A DNA stretch of 64,000 nt from Arthrobacter sp. NicSoilB8 (GCF_019977355.1 NZ_AP024655.1:4030001-4094000); one strand, 5' to 3'. Positions 24,574-32,238 are shown, counted from the first letter of the stretch. The notes: a model not told the origin generated them from the sequence alone. Program-made: numbers and translations.

Positions 24574-25467
24574 ATGAGCAACCCTCCAGTCCAGCCTTCA
24601 CCTTCCAACGGCTCCGAGCCGGGCGAATCCACTCCGGCCTACGGCCAGAACGCCCCGCAGACCCCGCAAACTCCCCAGACCCCGCAGTTTGGCCAGCAGA
24701 CACCCCCGGCCTACGGCCAGAACGCCCCGCAAACCCCGCAGTACGGCCAGCAGACACCCCCGGCCTACGGCCAGAACGCCCCGCAAACCCCGCAGTACGG
24801 CCAGCAGACACCCCCGGCCTACGGCCAGAACGCCCCGCAAACCCCGCAGTACGGCCAGCAGACACCCCCGGCCTACGGCCAGAACGCCCCGCAAACCCCG
24901 CAGTACGGCCAGCAGATGCCCCCGGCCTACGGCCAGAACGCCCCGCAGTACGGCCAGTCCCCCTATGGCGCGTACCCGTCCGAACAGCCGCAGCCGCTGC
25001 CTCCCACCGCGGCGCCCCAGCTTGTTAATACCTCGTTCTGGCTGATCGTGGCGGCCGGTGCCGTGTGGGTCATCTCCATGCTGGTGTCGCTGGGAACCCT
25101 GGACTCCCCCGCCGTCCGGGATCTGTTCGAGCAGCAGATGGCCACGAGCGGAACGAAGGTCGATTTCGAGTCCATCAAGGGTTTCCTGATCGGAACGATC
25201 GTGGTGTTCGCCGTGATCAGCGCAGGACTCTACGCCCTTGTCGCGTTGAATGTCCGCAAGGGTAAGAACTGGGCTCGCATTCTGGGCACCGTGTTCGCCG
25301 CCCTGTCGATCTTCAACCTCTTCCCGCTCAGCCTCGCCACCCTGGCGGCCCTGCTCGGCATTGCGGCCATCGTGTTGCTGTACTTGCCCGCAGCATCGCC
25401 CTATTTCCAGAAGCGGCAGCCCTTTGCCAACCCCTACGGACAGCCCGGGGGCCCCTACGGGAAGTAG
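24574..25467 (+). CDS. Repeat-containing Pro/Gln-rich membrane protein, paralogue of the protein at 19748
   Basis: A 297-residue protein. Residues 20-135 are tandem copies of an 18-residue unit (PPAYGQNAPQTPQYGQQT), then about four transmembrane helices (about 150-275) and a short tail ending YGQPGGPYGK. The membrane domain is similar to that of the protein at 19748, including (K/R)xGKxWAR. AAAGGA precedes the ATG. Function is unknown; Pro/Tyr/Gln-rich tails on small membrane proteins are common in actinobacteria. Confidence 0.78.
   Translation: MSNPPVQPSPSNGSEPGESTPAYGQNAPQTPQTPQTPQFGQQTPPAYGQNAPQTPQYGQQTPPAYGQNAPQTPQYGQQTPPAYGQNAPQTPQYGQQTPPAYGQNAPQTPQYGQQMPPAYGQNAPQYGQSPYGAYPSEQPQPLPPTAAPQLVNTSFWLIVAAGAVWVISMLVSLGTLDSPAVRDLFEQQMATSGTKVDFESIKGFLIGTIVVFAVISAGLYALVALNVRKGKNWARILGTVFAALSIFNLFPLSLATLAALLGIAAIVLLYLPAASPYFQKRQPFANPYGQPGGPYGK
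24634..24957. repeat. 54-bp tandem coding repeat
   Basis: Near-identical 54-bp units start at 24694, 24748, 24802 and 24856, followed by a shortened unit at 24910 and preceded by a diverged one from 24634. The near identity at nucleotide level shows recent expansion. Confidence 0.92.
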
Positions 25468-25532
25468 CGGCACACAGAACCACCCAGCAAGGAACCGTGC
25501 AGCGGGCGCGGGAGCCGGAGGCCTTGCCGATC

Positions 25533-26240
25533 CTAGTCGGCGTCCTCCGGATCCTGCGCCCGCTGTGCGTGGTAAGCCAGGATCTGAAGTTCAGTTGCCA
25601 TGTCGACTTTGCGGAGGTTGACCCCCGGGGGGACCTGCAGCATCACCGGCGCGAAGCTGAGGATGCTCCGCACACCGGCGGCAATCACCCGGTCGCAAAC
25701 ATCCTGGGCGACCGCGGCGGGCAAGGCCAGAACTACCATGTTGGCGCCCGTCCGCTGCAGCACTGGTTCAAGGTCGGCGGAATCGCTGACGCGCAGCCAG
25801 CCTACTTCGCTGCCCACCACCATCTGGTCGGCGTCGAATATCGCCACAATGTCAAAGCCCCGCGATTCAAAGCCGCCGTACCGGGCCAACGCCTTGCCCA
25901 GGTTGCCCGCACCGACAATCGCGACCTTCCAGTCATGCGTGAGCCCGAGCGCGGCGGCAATGTGCCGGTTCAGGTACTGGACCTCGTAGCCCACCCCGCG
26001 GGTTCCGTAGGAGCCGACGTAGGAAAGGTCCTTGCGCAGCGTCGAGGAACTGACCCCGGAGGCCTCGGCCAGCGACTCGGACGAGACCCTGTCCACCCCG
26101 TCAGCCAGCAGTGTGGTCAGGGCGCGCAGATAGATGGTCAGCCGGGCCACGGCCGCGGGCGGAATCTGCTTGGCGGCAGTCCCTGCGTCTCCGGGAACAG
26201 CCCCGGGAGATGAATCCAGCGAAGTCACTATCTGCTCCAT
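25533..26240 (-). CDS. rex: Redox-sensing transcriptional repressor Rex
   Basis: A 235-residue Rex. Residues 28-100 form the winged helix (AVARLTIYLRALTTLLADG, ASGVSSSTLRKDLSYVGSYGTRGVGYEV); a Rossmann domain follows with NAD(H) motif VAIVGAGNLGKALARYGGF near residue 105 and the late VDMATELQILAYH. Rex represses respiratory and fermentative genes until NADH rises. In many actinobacteria rex lies before hemA; here a glutaredoxin gene lies upstream. A Rex operator (TTGTGAA-type palindrome) was looked for near its start and not seen. Confidence 0.95.
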   Translation of the reverse strand: MEQIVTSLDSSPGAVPGDAGTAAKQIPPAAVARLTIYLRALTTLLADGVDRVSSESLAEASGVSSSTLRKDLSYVGSYGTRGVGYEVQYLNRHIAAALGLTHDWKVAIVGAGNLGKALARYGGFESRGFDIVAIFDADQMVVGSEVGWLRVSDSADLEPVLQRTGANMVVLALPAAVAQDVCDRVIAAGVRSILSFAPVMLQVPPGVNLRKVDMATELQILAYHAQRAQDPEDAD

Positions 26241-26302
26241 TGCGTCGCGTTGTGCTTCCCACTCTAGAGCCCCCGCGCATCACGCAACAAAGCAGCCGGC
26301 CG

Positions 26303-26575
26303 TCAGGACGGCTGGCCGAGTATCCGCTGCAGGGTCCGGGTCAGGCGTGCCTCGTCGATCTTCCAGAAATCCCGCTGGACACCGTCCACCAGCACTACCG
26401 GAATCTCCTCGGCGAAGCGTTCGCGCAGATCGGCGTCGTCATCCACCGAGTGCTCGCTCCATCCGATTCCGAGCGCGGCAGTGACGCGACCGACGGCGGC
26501 GCGCGCCTCCGCGCACAGGTGACAGTCAGCTTTGGTGATGAGTACTACATCGGGGAACGACGGGGGCTTGGCCAT
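26303..26575 (-). CDS. Glutaredoxin family protein
   Basis: A 90-residue thioredoxin-fold protein with the redox motif CHLC (VLITKADCHLCAEARAAV) near residue 18 and the cis-Pro segment EEIPVVLVDG near residue 56. It resembles the DUF836 type next to HAD-phosphatase genes in actinobacteria. The ATG at 26575 is preceded by TACGGT 6 bases upstream (26582-26587), so the mRNA is probably leaderless. It is divergent from the HAD gene and 62 bases upstream of rex on the same strand. Confidence 0.88.
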   Translation of the reverse strand: MAKPPSFPDVVLITKADCHLCAEARAAVGRVTAALGIGWSEHSVDDDADLRERFAEEIPVVLVDGVQRDFWKIDEARLTRTLQRILGQPS

Positions 26576-26707
26576 GCATCCACCGTAGCCCGGCGGCCGC
26601 TGCGGCGTCGACGCGCTGCACGGTCCGCAAGCGGCCACAGCGCGGCCACAGCGCAGTCTTGCCGCCGCGTCGCGCGCCCGACGGGCGGTCAGGAGCCGGC
26701 CATTGAC

Positions 26708-26713
26708 TAGACT
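26708..26713 (+). promoter_or_regulatory. -10 hexamer of a leaderless promoter
   Basis: TAGACT ends 6 bases before the ATG at 26720. Confidence 0.55.
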
Positions 26714-26719
26714 CGTGGC

Positions 26720-27538
26720 ATGCCCGAGGAGAAATACGTCGCTGTCGCCAGCGAGCCTGCTGCATCGACGCAGCACGGCGAGGCCGCATTTTTCGACGTC
26801 GACAACACCCTCATGAAGGGCGCAAGCCTCTTCCATGTGGCGCGCAAGCTGCACCAGCGCGGCGCGTTCACCCTGCCGCAGGCCGCCGGTTTCGCCTGGA
26901 AGCAGCTCATGTTCATACTGCGCGGCGAAAACATGGACGATGTCCATGCCGTCCGCGATTCGGCCCTGCGGCTGGCCGCCGGCATCACGCGGAAGGATAT
27001 CGAAGCCCTGGGCGAAGAAGTCTACGACGAGATGATTGAGTCGCGGATCTGGCCGGGGACCAAGGCCCTGGCCGAACAGCACCTCCGGGTCGGGCGCAAA
27101 GTATGGCTCGTCACGGCGACTCCGATCGAGGTGGCCACCGTCATTGCCACCCGGCTGCGCCTGACCGGAGCGCTGGGCACGGTGGGCGAGATTCTTGACG
27201 GCTCATACACGGGACAGCTCGTGGGAGATATCCTCCATGGACCGGCCAAGGCAGTCGCGGTCCGGGGAATCGCGGAGGAGCAGGGGCTGGACCTCAAGCG
27301 CTGCTGGGCTTACAGCGATTCCCACAACGACATCCCGCTGCTGAGCATGGTCGGCCACCCGGTCGCCATAAACCCCGACGGCAAGCTGCGCCGCTACGCC
27401 CGCGAGCACAACTGGCCCGTCTACGACTTCCGCTCGGGCCGGCGCGCCGCCACGTTGGGATTCAAGGCCGCCACGGTCGGAGGGGTCATCTACGGCCTCT
27501 GGCGGGGGTTCTCCCGCTTCCGCGGCCCCAGCCGCTAA
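26720..27538 (+). CDS. HAD-IB family phosphatase (SerB-like)
   Basis: A 272-residue haloacid-dehalogenase-type hydrolase. Motif I is FFDVDNTLMKG near residue 24, motif II is WLVTATPIEVA, and the late acidic motif is YSDSHNDIPLLSMVGHPVAINPD near residue 200. These are features of the SerB1/HAD-IB group, whose members act on phosphoserine, lysophosphatidate or other small phosphates. The helical cap (residues 40-110) is large. The C-terminal Gly/Phe-rich segment might touch the membrane. Confidence 0.88.
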   Translation: MPEEKYVAVASEPAASTQHGEAAFFDVDNTLMKGASLFHVARKLHQRGAFTLPQAAGFAWKQLMFILRGENMDDVHAVRDSALRLAAGITRKDIEALGEEVYDEMIESRIWPGTKALAEQHLRVGRKVWLVTATPIEVATVIATRLRLTGALGTVGEILDGSYTGQLVGDILHGPAKAVAVRGIAEEQGLDLKRCWAYSDSHNDIPLLSMVGHPVAINPDGKLRRYAREHNWPVYDFRSGRRAATLGFKAATVGGVIYGLWRGFSRFRGPSR

Positions 27539-27600
27539 GCCCCGCAACCTTTCCGCGGCGGATGCGGACGCGCACGGCGCGGATCCGGGGCGCCCGCATC

Positions 27601-27646
27601 CGCACCCGTAGCCCGCGCCCGCACCCGTAGCCCGCGCCCGAACCCG
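27601..27646. repeat. 19-bp tandem repeat
   Basis: CGCACCCGTAGCCCGCGCC occurs twice (27601-27619, 27620-27638), then a partial third. It lies in the gap between the convergent HAD and bS22 genes. Confidence 0.85.
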
Positions 27647-27704
27647 TCGCGAAGTCCGACGCTGCCGCCTTCGGTGCGAAACCTACCCGCCGTTTGAGGG
27701 CAAG

Positions 27705-27739
27705 AAAAATGCCCGCCGCCTGGAAGGCAACGGGCATTT
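27705..27739 (-). terminator. Terminator of the bS22 gene
   Basis: AAATGCCCG (27707-27715) pairs with CGGGCATTT (27731-27739). Read on the minus strand the stem is followed by TTTCTTG, a U-rich tail. Confidence 0.82.
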
Positions 27740-27758
27740 CATGCAGTGCGAAGTATTG

Positions 27759-27857
27759 CTACTTCTTATTGCGACGCTGGTGGCGCGTCTTGCGAAGCAG
27801 CTTGCGGTGCTTCTTCTTGGCCATACGCTTGCGACGCTTCTTAATAACTGAACCCAC
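27759..27857 (-). CDS. Mini ribosomal protein bS22 (AURKAIP1/COX24 domain protein)
   Basis: A 32-residue, extremely basic protein that begins VGSVIKKRRKRMAKKKHR, about half Lys/Arg. It matches the AURKAIP1/COX24 family, known in mycobacteria as bS22, a small extra protein of the 30S subunit near the decoding site (from memory of mycobacterial ribosome structures). The start is GTG at 27857 with AAGGAA upstream. Next to it is a small HTH gene, as in M. tuberculosis (Rv0500A/Rv0500B). Genes this short are easily missed. Confidence 0.9.
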   Translation of the reverse strand: MGSVIKKRRKRMAKKKHRKLLRKTRHQRRNKK

Positions 27858-28062
27858 GAAAGTTCCTTACCGGCTAGATGCAGTACCTGCCTGTTGGGAA
27901 GGGTCCGCGGGCTAAGCAGCAGACTGAAACAACGGACAGGTTCTTACAATGACGTAAAACGTTCCTTAACAGGGTACCGCTTCTGCGGGGCACCCCATGA
28001 CCGCGGGCCACATGCGGGACCCAAAGCAGTCGGTTGACTCTGTGAAAGTCGGTGCGGACTGG

Positions 28063-28284
28063 TCAGCCAGTCCCGGCTTGGCCGTCACTTCGGTCGACGA
28101 CGGCACCCTTGAGGTACTGTTCGACGGCGTTTTCCGGCACCCGGTAGGAGCGGCCGAAGCGGACGGCCGGCATCTCCCCCGAATGTACAAGACGATACAC
28201 AGTCATTTTTGATACCCGCATGAGTTCCGCGACTTCGGCCACGGTCAAAAAACGGGCCTTGGAGAAGTTGGCCTCCGTAGACAT
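28063..28284 (-). CDS. Small helix-turn-helix DNA-binding protein (excisionase/MerR-type fold)
   Basis: A 73-residue protein, nearly all HTH: FLTVAEVAELMRVSKMTVYRLVHSGEMPAVRFGRSYRVPENAVEQYL. This is the excisionase-like HTH_17 fold, with a recognition helix (MTVYRLVHSG) and wing. It is like Rv0500A of mycobacteria. The short tail is acidic. It lies 205 bases upstream of bS22 on the same strand. The target is unknown. Confidence 0.88.
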   Translation of the reverse strand: MSTEANFSKARFLTVAEVAELMRVSKMTVYRLVHSGEMPAVRFGRSYRVPENAVEQYLKGAVVDRSDGQAGTG

Positions 28285-28472
28285 TTCCCTATTCCTTTGC
28301 TCAAGCGAACGGCAGCCCCACCTGATGACATGGCGGTGTGCCGATGCTGAGCCATCAAACAACCATGTGATAGCAACTCTAGTTGCTCATGGTGCCAATG
28401 TGAAAGACTTCGCGGGAATCCCCCCGCACGTTTCGCGGGAATCCCGAAACCCTCCGAAGCCGGCCCACGGCG

Positions 28473-28555
28473 CCGATGCAGTTGTCGACGCACTGTGTCG
28501 ATGCAGCCTGTTGGGCACTGTGTCGATGCACTGCGTCGATGCCCTGTGTCGATGC
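28473..28555. repeat. Degenerate tandem repeats of CTGTGTCGATGC
   Basis: Four clear copies of CTG(T/C)GTCGATGC lie at 28493, 28518, 28531 and 28544, with a diverged one before (TTGTCGACGCA). They fill the gap downstream of aroG and upstream of the HTH gene. No gene is seen. Confidence 0.75.
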
Positions 28556-28582
28556 TCCGTGACGGCGCACCGGGCTCTGGCC

Positions 28583-29725
28583 TCAGGCGCGGGTCCGGCG
28601 GGTGCGGGCGGAGGCGGCCAGCTGGCCGAGTACCGACGCCGTGACATCCCAGTCCATGCAGGCATCCGTGACGCTCTGGCCGTAGACCAATTCGTCCCTT
28701 CCGGCGTCGGGAGTCTTGCCTGTGCCTGCGGCGCTGACGTCGGTGTTGACATCAAGGTTCTGGGCCCCACCCACGAGGAAGCTCTCCAGCATGACGCCGG
28801 CGATCGCCCCGGCAGCGGCTCCGGCGTTTTCCAGCTGGGCGCCGATTTCGAGGGCGACCTCGGCCTGCCGGTGGTGGCTCTTGCCGCTGTTGGCGTGGCT
28901 GGCGTCGACGATCAGGCGGGGATTCAGCTGCTTCGCGGCGAGCTTGGCGGAGGCTGCTTCAACGTCGGCAGCGGAGTAGTTGGGTCCCTTGCGTCCGCCG
29001 CGGAGGATGACGTGGGTGTCCGGGTTGCCGGCGGTGGCCACGAGCGCGGCCCTGCCGTCGTCGTCGATCCCCAGGAACGCTTGGGCGGCCGCGGCGGCGC
29101 TGCAGGCGTCGAGCGCCACTTGGAGGTCGCCGTCGGTGCCGTTCTTGAAGCCGATCGGCATCGACAGCCCGGAGGCCAGCTGGCGGTGGATCTGGCTCTC
29201 CGTGGTGCGGGCGCCGATCGCGCCCCAAGCGACGAGGTCCGCGACGTACTGGGGGCTGATGGGTTCGAGGAACTCGGTGGCGGTGGGCAGGCCGAGCGCA
29301 GTGACCTGCCGAAGGAAAGCCCGGGCCGCGCGGAGCCCCGCGGCGATGTCGTGGCTGCCATCCAGCCGGGGGTCGTTGATCAGGCCCTTCCAGCCCACCG
29401 TGGTGCGCGGCTTCTCGAAGTAGGTGCGCATGACGATCAGCAGGTCTTCGCGGTGCTTCTCGGCCTGGCTCACCAGCCGGCGGGCGTATTCGAGTCCGGC
29501 CTTGGGATCGTGAATGGAACAGGGGCCGACGATCACGAGGAGCCGGTCGTCCACGCCGTCCATGATGGCGCGGACCTCGTCGCGGCTGCGTGCCACCACC
29601 TCGGCCATGCGGGACTCCAGCGGCAGCTCCGCCATAAGATCCTGCGGAGTAGGCAGCGGGGTGAACTCGCTGACGCGCAGGTTCGAGGTGGACTGCTGGT
29701 TGTCGGCGACTGCTTCGATGCTCAT
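28583..29725 (-). CDS. aroG: 3-deoxy-7-phosphoheptulonate synthase, class I
   Basis: A 380-residue DAHP synthase that joins phosphoenolpyruvate and erythrose 4-phosphate at the entry to the shikimate pathway. Class I features: LLVIVGPCSIHDPKAGLEYARRL near residue 65, RTYFEKPRTTVGWKGLINDP, GARTTESQIHRQLASGL, GFKNGTDGD and LIVDASHANSGK. The type is that of the E. coli Tyr/Phe-sensitive enzymes. The leader region has a small aromatic-rich peptide and a terminator hairpin, so expression is probably tuned by aromatic amino acid supply. Which amino acid feedback-inhibits the enzyme cannot be read here. Confidence 0.96.
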   Translation of the reverse strand: MSIEAVADNQQSTSNLRVSEFTPLPTPQDLMAELPLESRMAEVVARSRDEVRAIMDGVDDRLLVIVGPCSIHDPKAGLEYARRLVSQAEKHREDLLIVMRTYFEKPRTTVGWKGLINDPRLDGSHDIAAGLRAARAFLRQVTALGLPTATEFLEPISPQYVADLVAWGAIGARTTESQIHRQLASGLSMPIGFKNGTDGDLQVALDACSAAAAAQAFLGIDDDGRAALVATAGNPDTHVILRGGRKGPNYSAADVEAASAKLAAKQLNPRLIVDASHANSGKSHHRQAEVALEIGAQLENAGAAAGAIAGVMLESFLVGGAQNLDVNTDVSAAGTGKTPDAGRDELVYGQSVTDACMDWDVTASVLGQLAASARTRRTRA

Positions 29726-29786
29726 GTTCGGGTCCTGTTCCGGATGCGGAGCGGGCCCTGATCAGAACCCGCCGGAGAAATGGCGA

Positions 29787-29810
29787 AGGGCAGAGAATGA
29801 TCTCTGCCCT
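29787..29810 (-). terminator. Attenuator terminator hairpin before aroG
   Basis: A perfect 10-base stem (29787-29796 with 29801-29810) with a 4-base loop lies between the leader peptide and the aroG start. The U-tail is weak (ATTTCT, 7 bases on). Confidence 0.7.
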
Positions 29811-29811
29811 G

Positions 29812-29869
29812 TTGGCTCTGAAGGAAAGTTGGATGCGTGTCAGTTAGACGCGGGCCCCTCCAGAGCCAA
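29812..29869 (-). promoter_or_regulatory. Alternative (pause or antitermination) hairpin
   Basis: TTGGCTCTG (29812-29820) pairs perfectly with CAGAGCCAA (29861-29869). One arm lies in codons 11-13 of the leader peptide, so a translating ribosome would block it; the other arm abuts the terminator hairpin. Confidence 0.65.
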
Positions 29870-29899
29870 CGAAAAATACGCATACCAACGGTTAGTCAT
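29840..29899 (-). CDS. Aromatic leader peptide of aroG
   Basis: A 19-residue peptide, MTNRWYAYFSLALEGPASN, encoded 115 bases upstream of aroG. Residues 5-9 hold Trp, Tyr, Tyr and Phe, the end products of the pathway that aroG starts. The stop falls between the two arms of the alternative hairpin. Layout and content fit ribosome-mediated attenuation; Corynebacterium glutamicum has a comparable leader gene (aroR) before its DAHP synthase gene, as recalled. A TATGGT -10 element 7 bases upstream makes it probably leaderless. Confidence 0.78.
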   Translation of the reverse strand: MTNRWYAYFSLALEGPASN

Positions 29900-29906
29900 A
29901 GCCAAG

Positions 29907-29935
29907 ACCATAGCCCCGGAGCCGGGGCGGGGCAA
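29907..29935 (-). promoter_or_regulatory. Promoter of the aroG leader
   Basis: On the minus strand TTGCCC (29930-29935) and TATGGT (29907-29912) are 17 bases apart. Transcription would start at or near the leader ATG. Confidence 0.6.
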
Positions 29936-30000
29936 ACGCCGTGCGTAACATTGCGCAACCCCGCCGCCTTCCCACGCCGCTGACCTGCACCGTCGAGACT

Positions 30001-30043
30001 GCACTTCGCGGCAGTGTTCCGCGCTGGCACTGCCGCGAAGTGC
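30001..30043. repeat. 43-bp perfect inverted repeat between divergent genes
   Basis: Arms GCACTTCGCGGCAGTG (30001-30016) and its exact complement (30028-30043) flank an 11-base loop. It lies between aroG's promoter and the divergent dehydrogenase gene, so it could be an operator or a dispersed palindromic element. The remaining bases of this gap show nothing further beyond a TAGAGT (30070-30075) that might be a -10. Confidence 0.8.
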
Positions 30044-30118
30044 GCTCTCGGTGCGTGCCGGCACCCCCTAGAGTGTGAGGGACCACAGCACGAGCATCCG
30101 ACCGCTTTGGAGGAAGCC

Positions 30119-31495
30119 ATGACGCAGACTTTCCCGCCCGACAACCCAGAGGCTCCCACAACGCCCCGCTCGACTGCGCCGGACGTCCGGGCGCCAGGCA
30201 CCACGGCATCGGCGCCGGCATCCGCATTGGCATCGGGGCCAAATACACCCGCGGCCGGAGGGCTTCCGGCCGCGCTGAAGCGCCGGGTGCCCAGGTACGC
30301 GGACCTCGCGCCCCTGATGCAGTTCAAGAAGCCTGAGTTCAGCCGGGCCGCCAGGCTTCGCCGTGCCAGCACCATCTGGGATCTGCGCGACATGGCCAAG
30401 CGCCGTACGCCCCGGGCGCCGTTCGACTACACCGACGGCGCGGCGGAGGCCGAAATCACTCTCAGCCGCGCCCGCCAGGCCTTCCTGGACATTGAGTTCC
30501 GGCCCGGGATCCTGCGGGACGTCTCCAGCATCGACCTGAGCACCGACATTCTGGGCGGCCCGTCACGGCTGCCGGTGGGCATCGCGCCCACGGGATTCAC
30601 CCGGATGATGCAGTCCGAGGGCGAATACGCCGGCTCCCGGGCCGCCGAAGCCGCCGGCATTCCGTACACCCTCTCCACCATGGGCACGGCGTCCATCGAA
30701 GACGTGGCCGCCGCCGCCCCCGGGGGCCGCAACTGGTTCCAGCTCTACTTGTGGACGGACCGGGACCGGTCCCTGGAACTGATCCAACGCGCCGCCGCGG
30801 CCGGCAACGAAACCCTCATGGTCACCGTGGACACCGCCGTCGCCGGCGCCCGGCTCCGCGATGTCCGCAACGGCATGACCATCCCGCCGGCCCTGACACT
30901 CAAGACCGTCCTGGACGCGTCCTACCGGCCCGCCTGGTGGTTCAACTTCCTCACCCACGAACCCCTGACCTTCGCCTCGCTCTCCCGCTACACGGGCACG
31001 GTCGCGGATCTCATCAACTCCATGTTCGACCCCACTCTGACCTTCGAGGACCTCGACTGGCTCCGTGAAGTCTGGCAGGGCAAGCTCGTGGTCAAGGGCA
31101 TCCAGACGGTCGAGGATGCCCGCAAGGTGGTGGACCACGGCGCCGACGGAATCGTGCTCTCCAACCATGGCGGCCGCCAACTGGACCGGGCACCGATTCC
31201 GTTCCACTTGCTCCCCGAGGTCTCCGCCGCGTTGAAGGCGGACCGCAGCGACGCGGCGATCATCCTGGACACCGGCATCATGAGCGGCGCGGATATCATC
31301 GCCGCCCTCGCCCTCGGCGCCGACTTCACGCTGATCGGCCGCGCCTACCTATACGGGCTCATGGCCGGCGGCCAGCCCGGCGTCGACCGCGCCCTCCAAA
31401 TCCTGGAAAAAGACATGCAGCGCACCATGGCTCTGCTGGGCGTCAGCAAGCTCGCGGATCTCACCCCCGACCACGTGCGGATCCTCCGGCAGTAG
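30119..31495 (+). CDS. FMN-dependent alpha-hydroxy acid dehydrogenase (L-lactate dehydrogenase-like)
   Basis: A 458-residue enzyme of the lactate/glycolate oxidase family. After a Pro/Ala-rich N-terminal tail of about 75 residues comes the flavin barrel: [65 protein letters not shown], and the catalytic Arg/His segment [56 protein letters not shown] binds the FMN phosphate. Membrane-type L-lactate dehydrogenase (LldD) is the likeliest role; other 2-hydroxyacids are possible. GGAGG precedes the ATG at 30119. Confidence 0.88.
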   Translation: MTQTFPPDNPEAPTTPRSTAPDVRAPGTTASAPASALASGPNTPAAGGLPAALKRRVPRYADLAPLMQFKKPEFSRAARLRRASTIWDLRDMAKRRTPRAPFDYTDGAAEAEITLSRARQAFLDIEFRPGILRDVSSIDLSTDILGGPSRLPVGIAPTGFTRMMQSEGEYAGSRAAEAAGIPYTLSTMGTASIEDVAAAAPGGRNWFQLYLWTDRDRSLELIQRAAAAGNETLMVTVDTAVAGARLRDVRNGMTIPPALTLKTVLDASYRPAWWFNFLTHEPLTFASLSRYTGTVADLINSMFDPTLTFEDLDWLREVWQGKLVVKGIQTVEDARKVVDHGADGIVLSNHGGRQLDRAPIPFHLLPEVSAALKADRSDAAIILDTGIMSGADIIAALALGADFTLIGRAYLYGLMAGGQPGVDRALQILEKDMQRTMALLGVSKLADLTPDHVRILRQ

Positions 31496-31518
31496 CCGCC
31501 CGCCCGGCGGCCCGCCCG

Positions 31519-31584
31519 CCCAACTGACTCGCAGCAGGGGCCGTTCTGAGCGCTCAGAACGGCCCCTGCTGCGAGTCAGTTGGG
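31519..31584. repeat. 66-bp perfect palindrome, family A copy 2
   Basis: The left 33 bases and right 33 bases are exact reverse complements with no loop. The outer 15 bases match the arms of the element at 200-265. It sits between convergent genes, is followed by TTATTTTTT, and directly abuts the stop codon of the ArsR gene, so it probably serves as a two-way terminator. Confidence 0.95.
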
Positions 31585-32238
31585 TTATTTTTTGCGGCCG
31601 AATTTCGGCAGGTTGGCGAGCAGATCCGCGGCCCTGGTGGCGGCGCGGCCCACGGTCCGCCCGATCTGCTGGGGCATCTTGTCCTCGCCCGCCGTTCCGA
31701 CCGGGATGACGACGGCGGGACTCAGCGGACTGCCGGCAGGACGGCCCGCCAATGCGGCCGCGGACAGCGGGGCGGGTTGCGCCGCGGCCAGGCCCGTGCC
31801 GGACTGCCCTGCCACGGGCTGCGTGGCCGCCAGGCTGTCCCGGGCGGCGGCTGGGCTGGATTCGACGAGGCTGGGTTCGGCGAGGCTGGGTTCGGCGAGG
31901 CTGGGTTCGGCGAGGCTGGGTGCGGCGAGGCTGGGTGCGGCGACGCGGGCGGGCGCCGCGTCCGCTGCCGCGGCAGGGAGGACGTCGAACGCCTGCAGCC
32001 AGTTGGCGATCCCGGCGAGGGGCTTCGGGTTGAGCGCGTAGTAGCGCTTCTGGCCCTGGGCGCGCATGCTCACCAGGTCCGCTTCGCGAAGGACTTTGAG
32101 GTGTTTGGAAATGGTGGGCTGGCTTGCCTCAAGTTCCTGGACCAGTTCCCCCACTGCCTTATCCCCCTTGCGGAGGGCCACCAGGATGTCGCGCCTGGTT
32201 GCCTCAGCAATGACGGCAAATACGTCGTCTGTCACCAT
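31585..32238 (-). CDS. ArsR-type winged-helix regulator with long repetitive tail
   Basis: A 217-residue protein. Residues 1-85 are the ArsR fold: DDVFAVIAEATRRDILVALRKGDKAVGELVQELEASQPTISKHLKVLREADLV, then a YYAL wing. No metal-binding Cys pair is seen, so the signal is unknown. Residues 95-217 are Ala/Pro/Ser-rich with tandem SLAEP units, then a basic end. The ATG at 32238 is preceded by GGAGGG and also by TAGTGT 7 bases upstream. It may control the neighbouring acuC or distant genes. Confidence 0.82.
   Translation of the reverse strand: MVTDDVFAVIAEATRRDILVALRKGDKAVGELVQELEASQPTISKHLKVLREADLVSMRAQGQKRYYALNPKPLAGIANWLQAFDVLPAAAADAAPARVAAPSLAAPSLAEPSLAEPSLAEPSLVESSPAAARDSLAATQPVAGQSGTGLAAAQPAPLSAAALAGRPAGSPLSPAVVIPVGTAGEDKMPQQIGRTVGRAATRAADLLANLPKFGRKK
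31866..31943. repeat. 15-bp tandem coding repeat
   Basis: About five copies of CGAGGCTGGGTTCGG encode SLAEP units in the tail of the ArsR-type protein. Confidence 0.88.

Noticed and set aside
24634..24957. Regular repeats that could be mistaken for a CRISPR array
   Set aside because: Units are contiguous with no unique spacers, are in frame with a protein, and no cas gene is nearby.
26241..26302. Rex operator before rex
   Set aside because: No TTGTGAANNNNTTCACAA-like palindrome is present in the spacer.
27858..28062. tRNA or other RNA gene in the gap between bS22 and the HTH gene
   Set aside because: No cloverleaf, TpsiC-like GTTCGAATC or acceptor pairing was found; it looks like a leader or promoter region.
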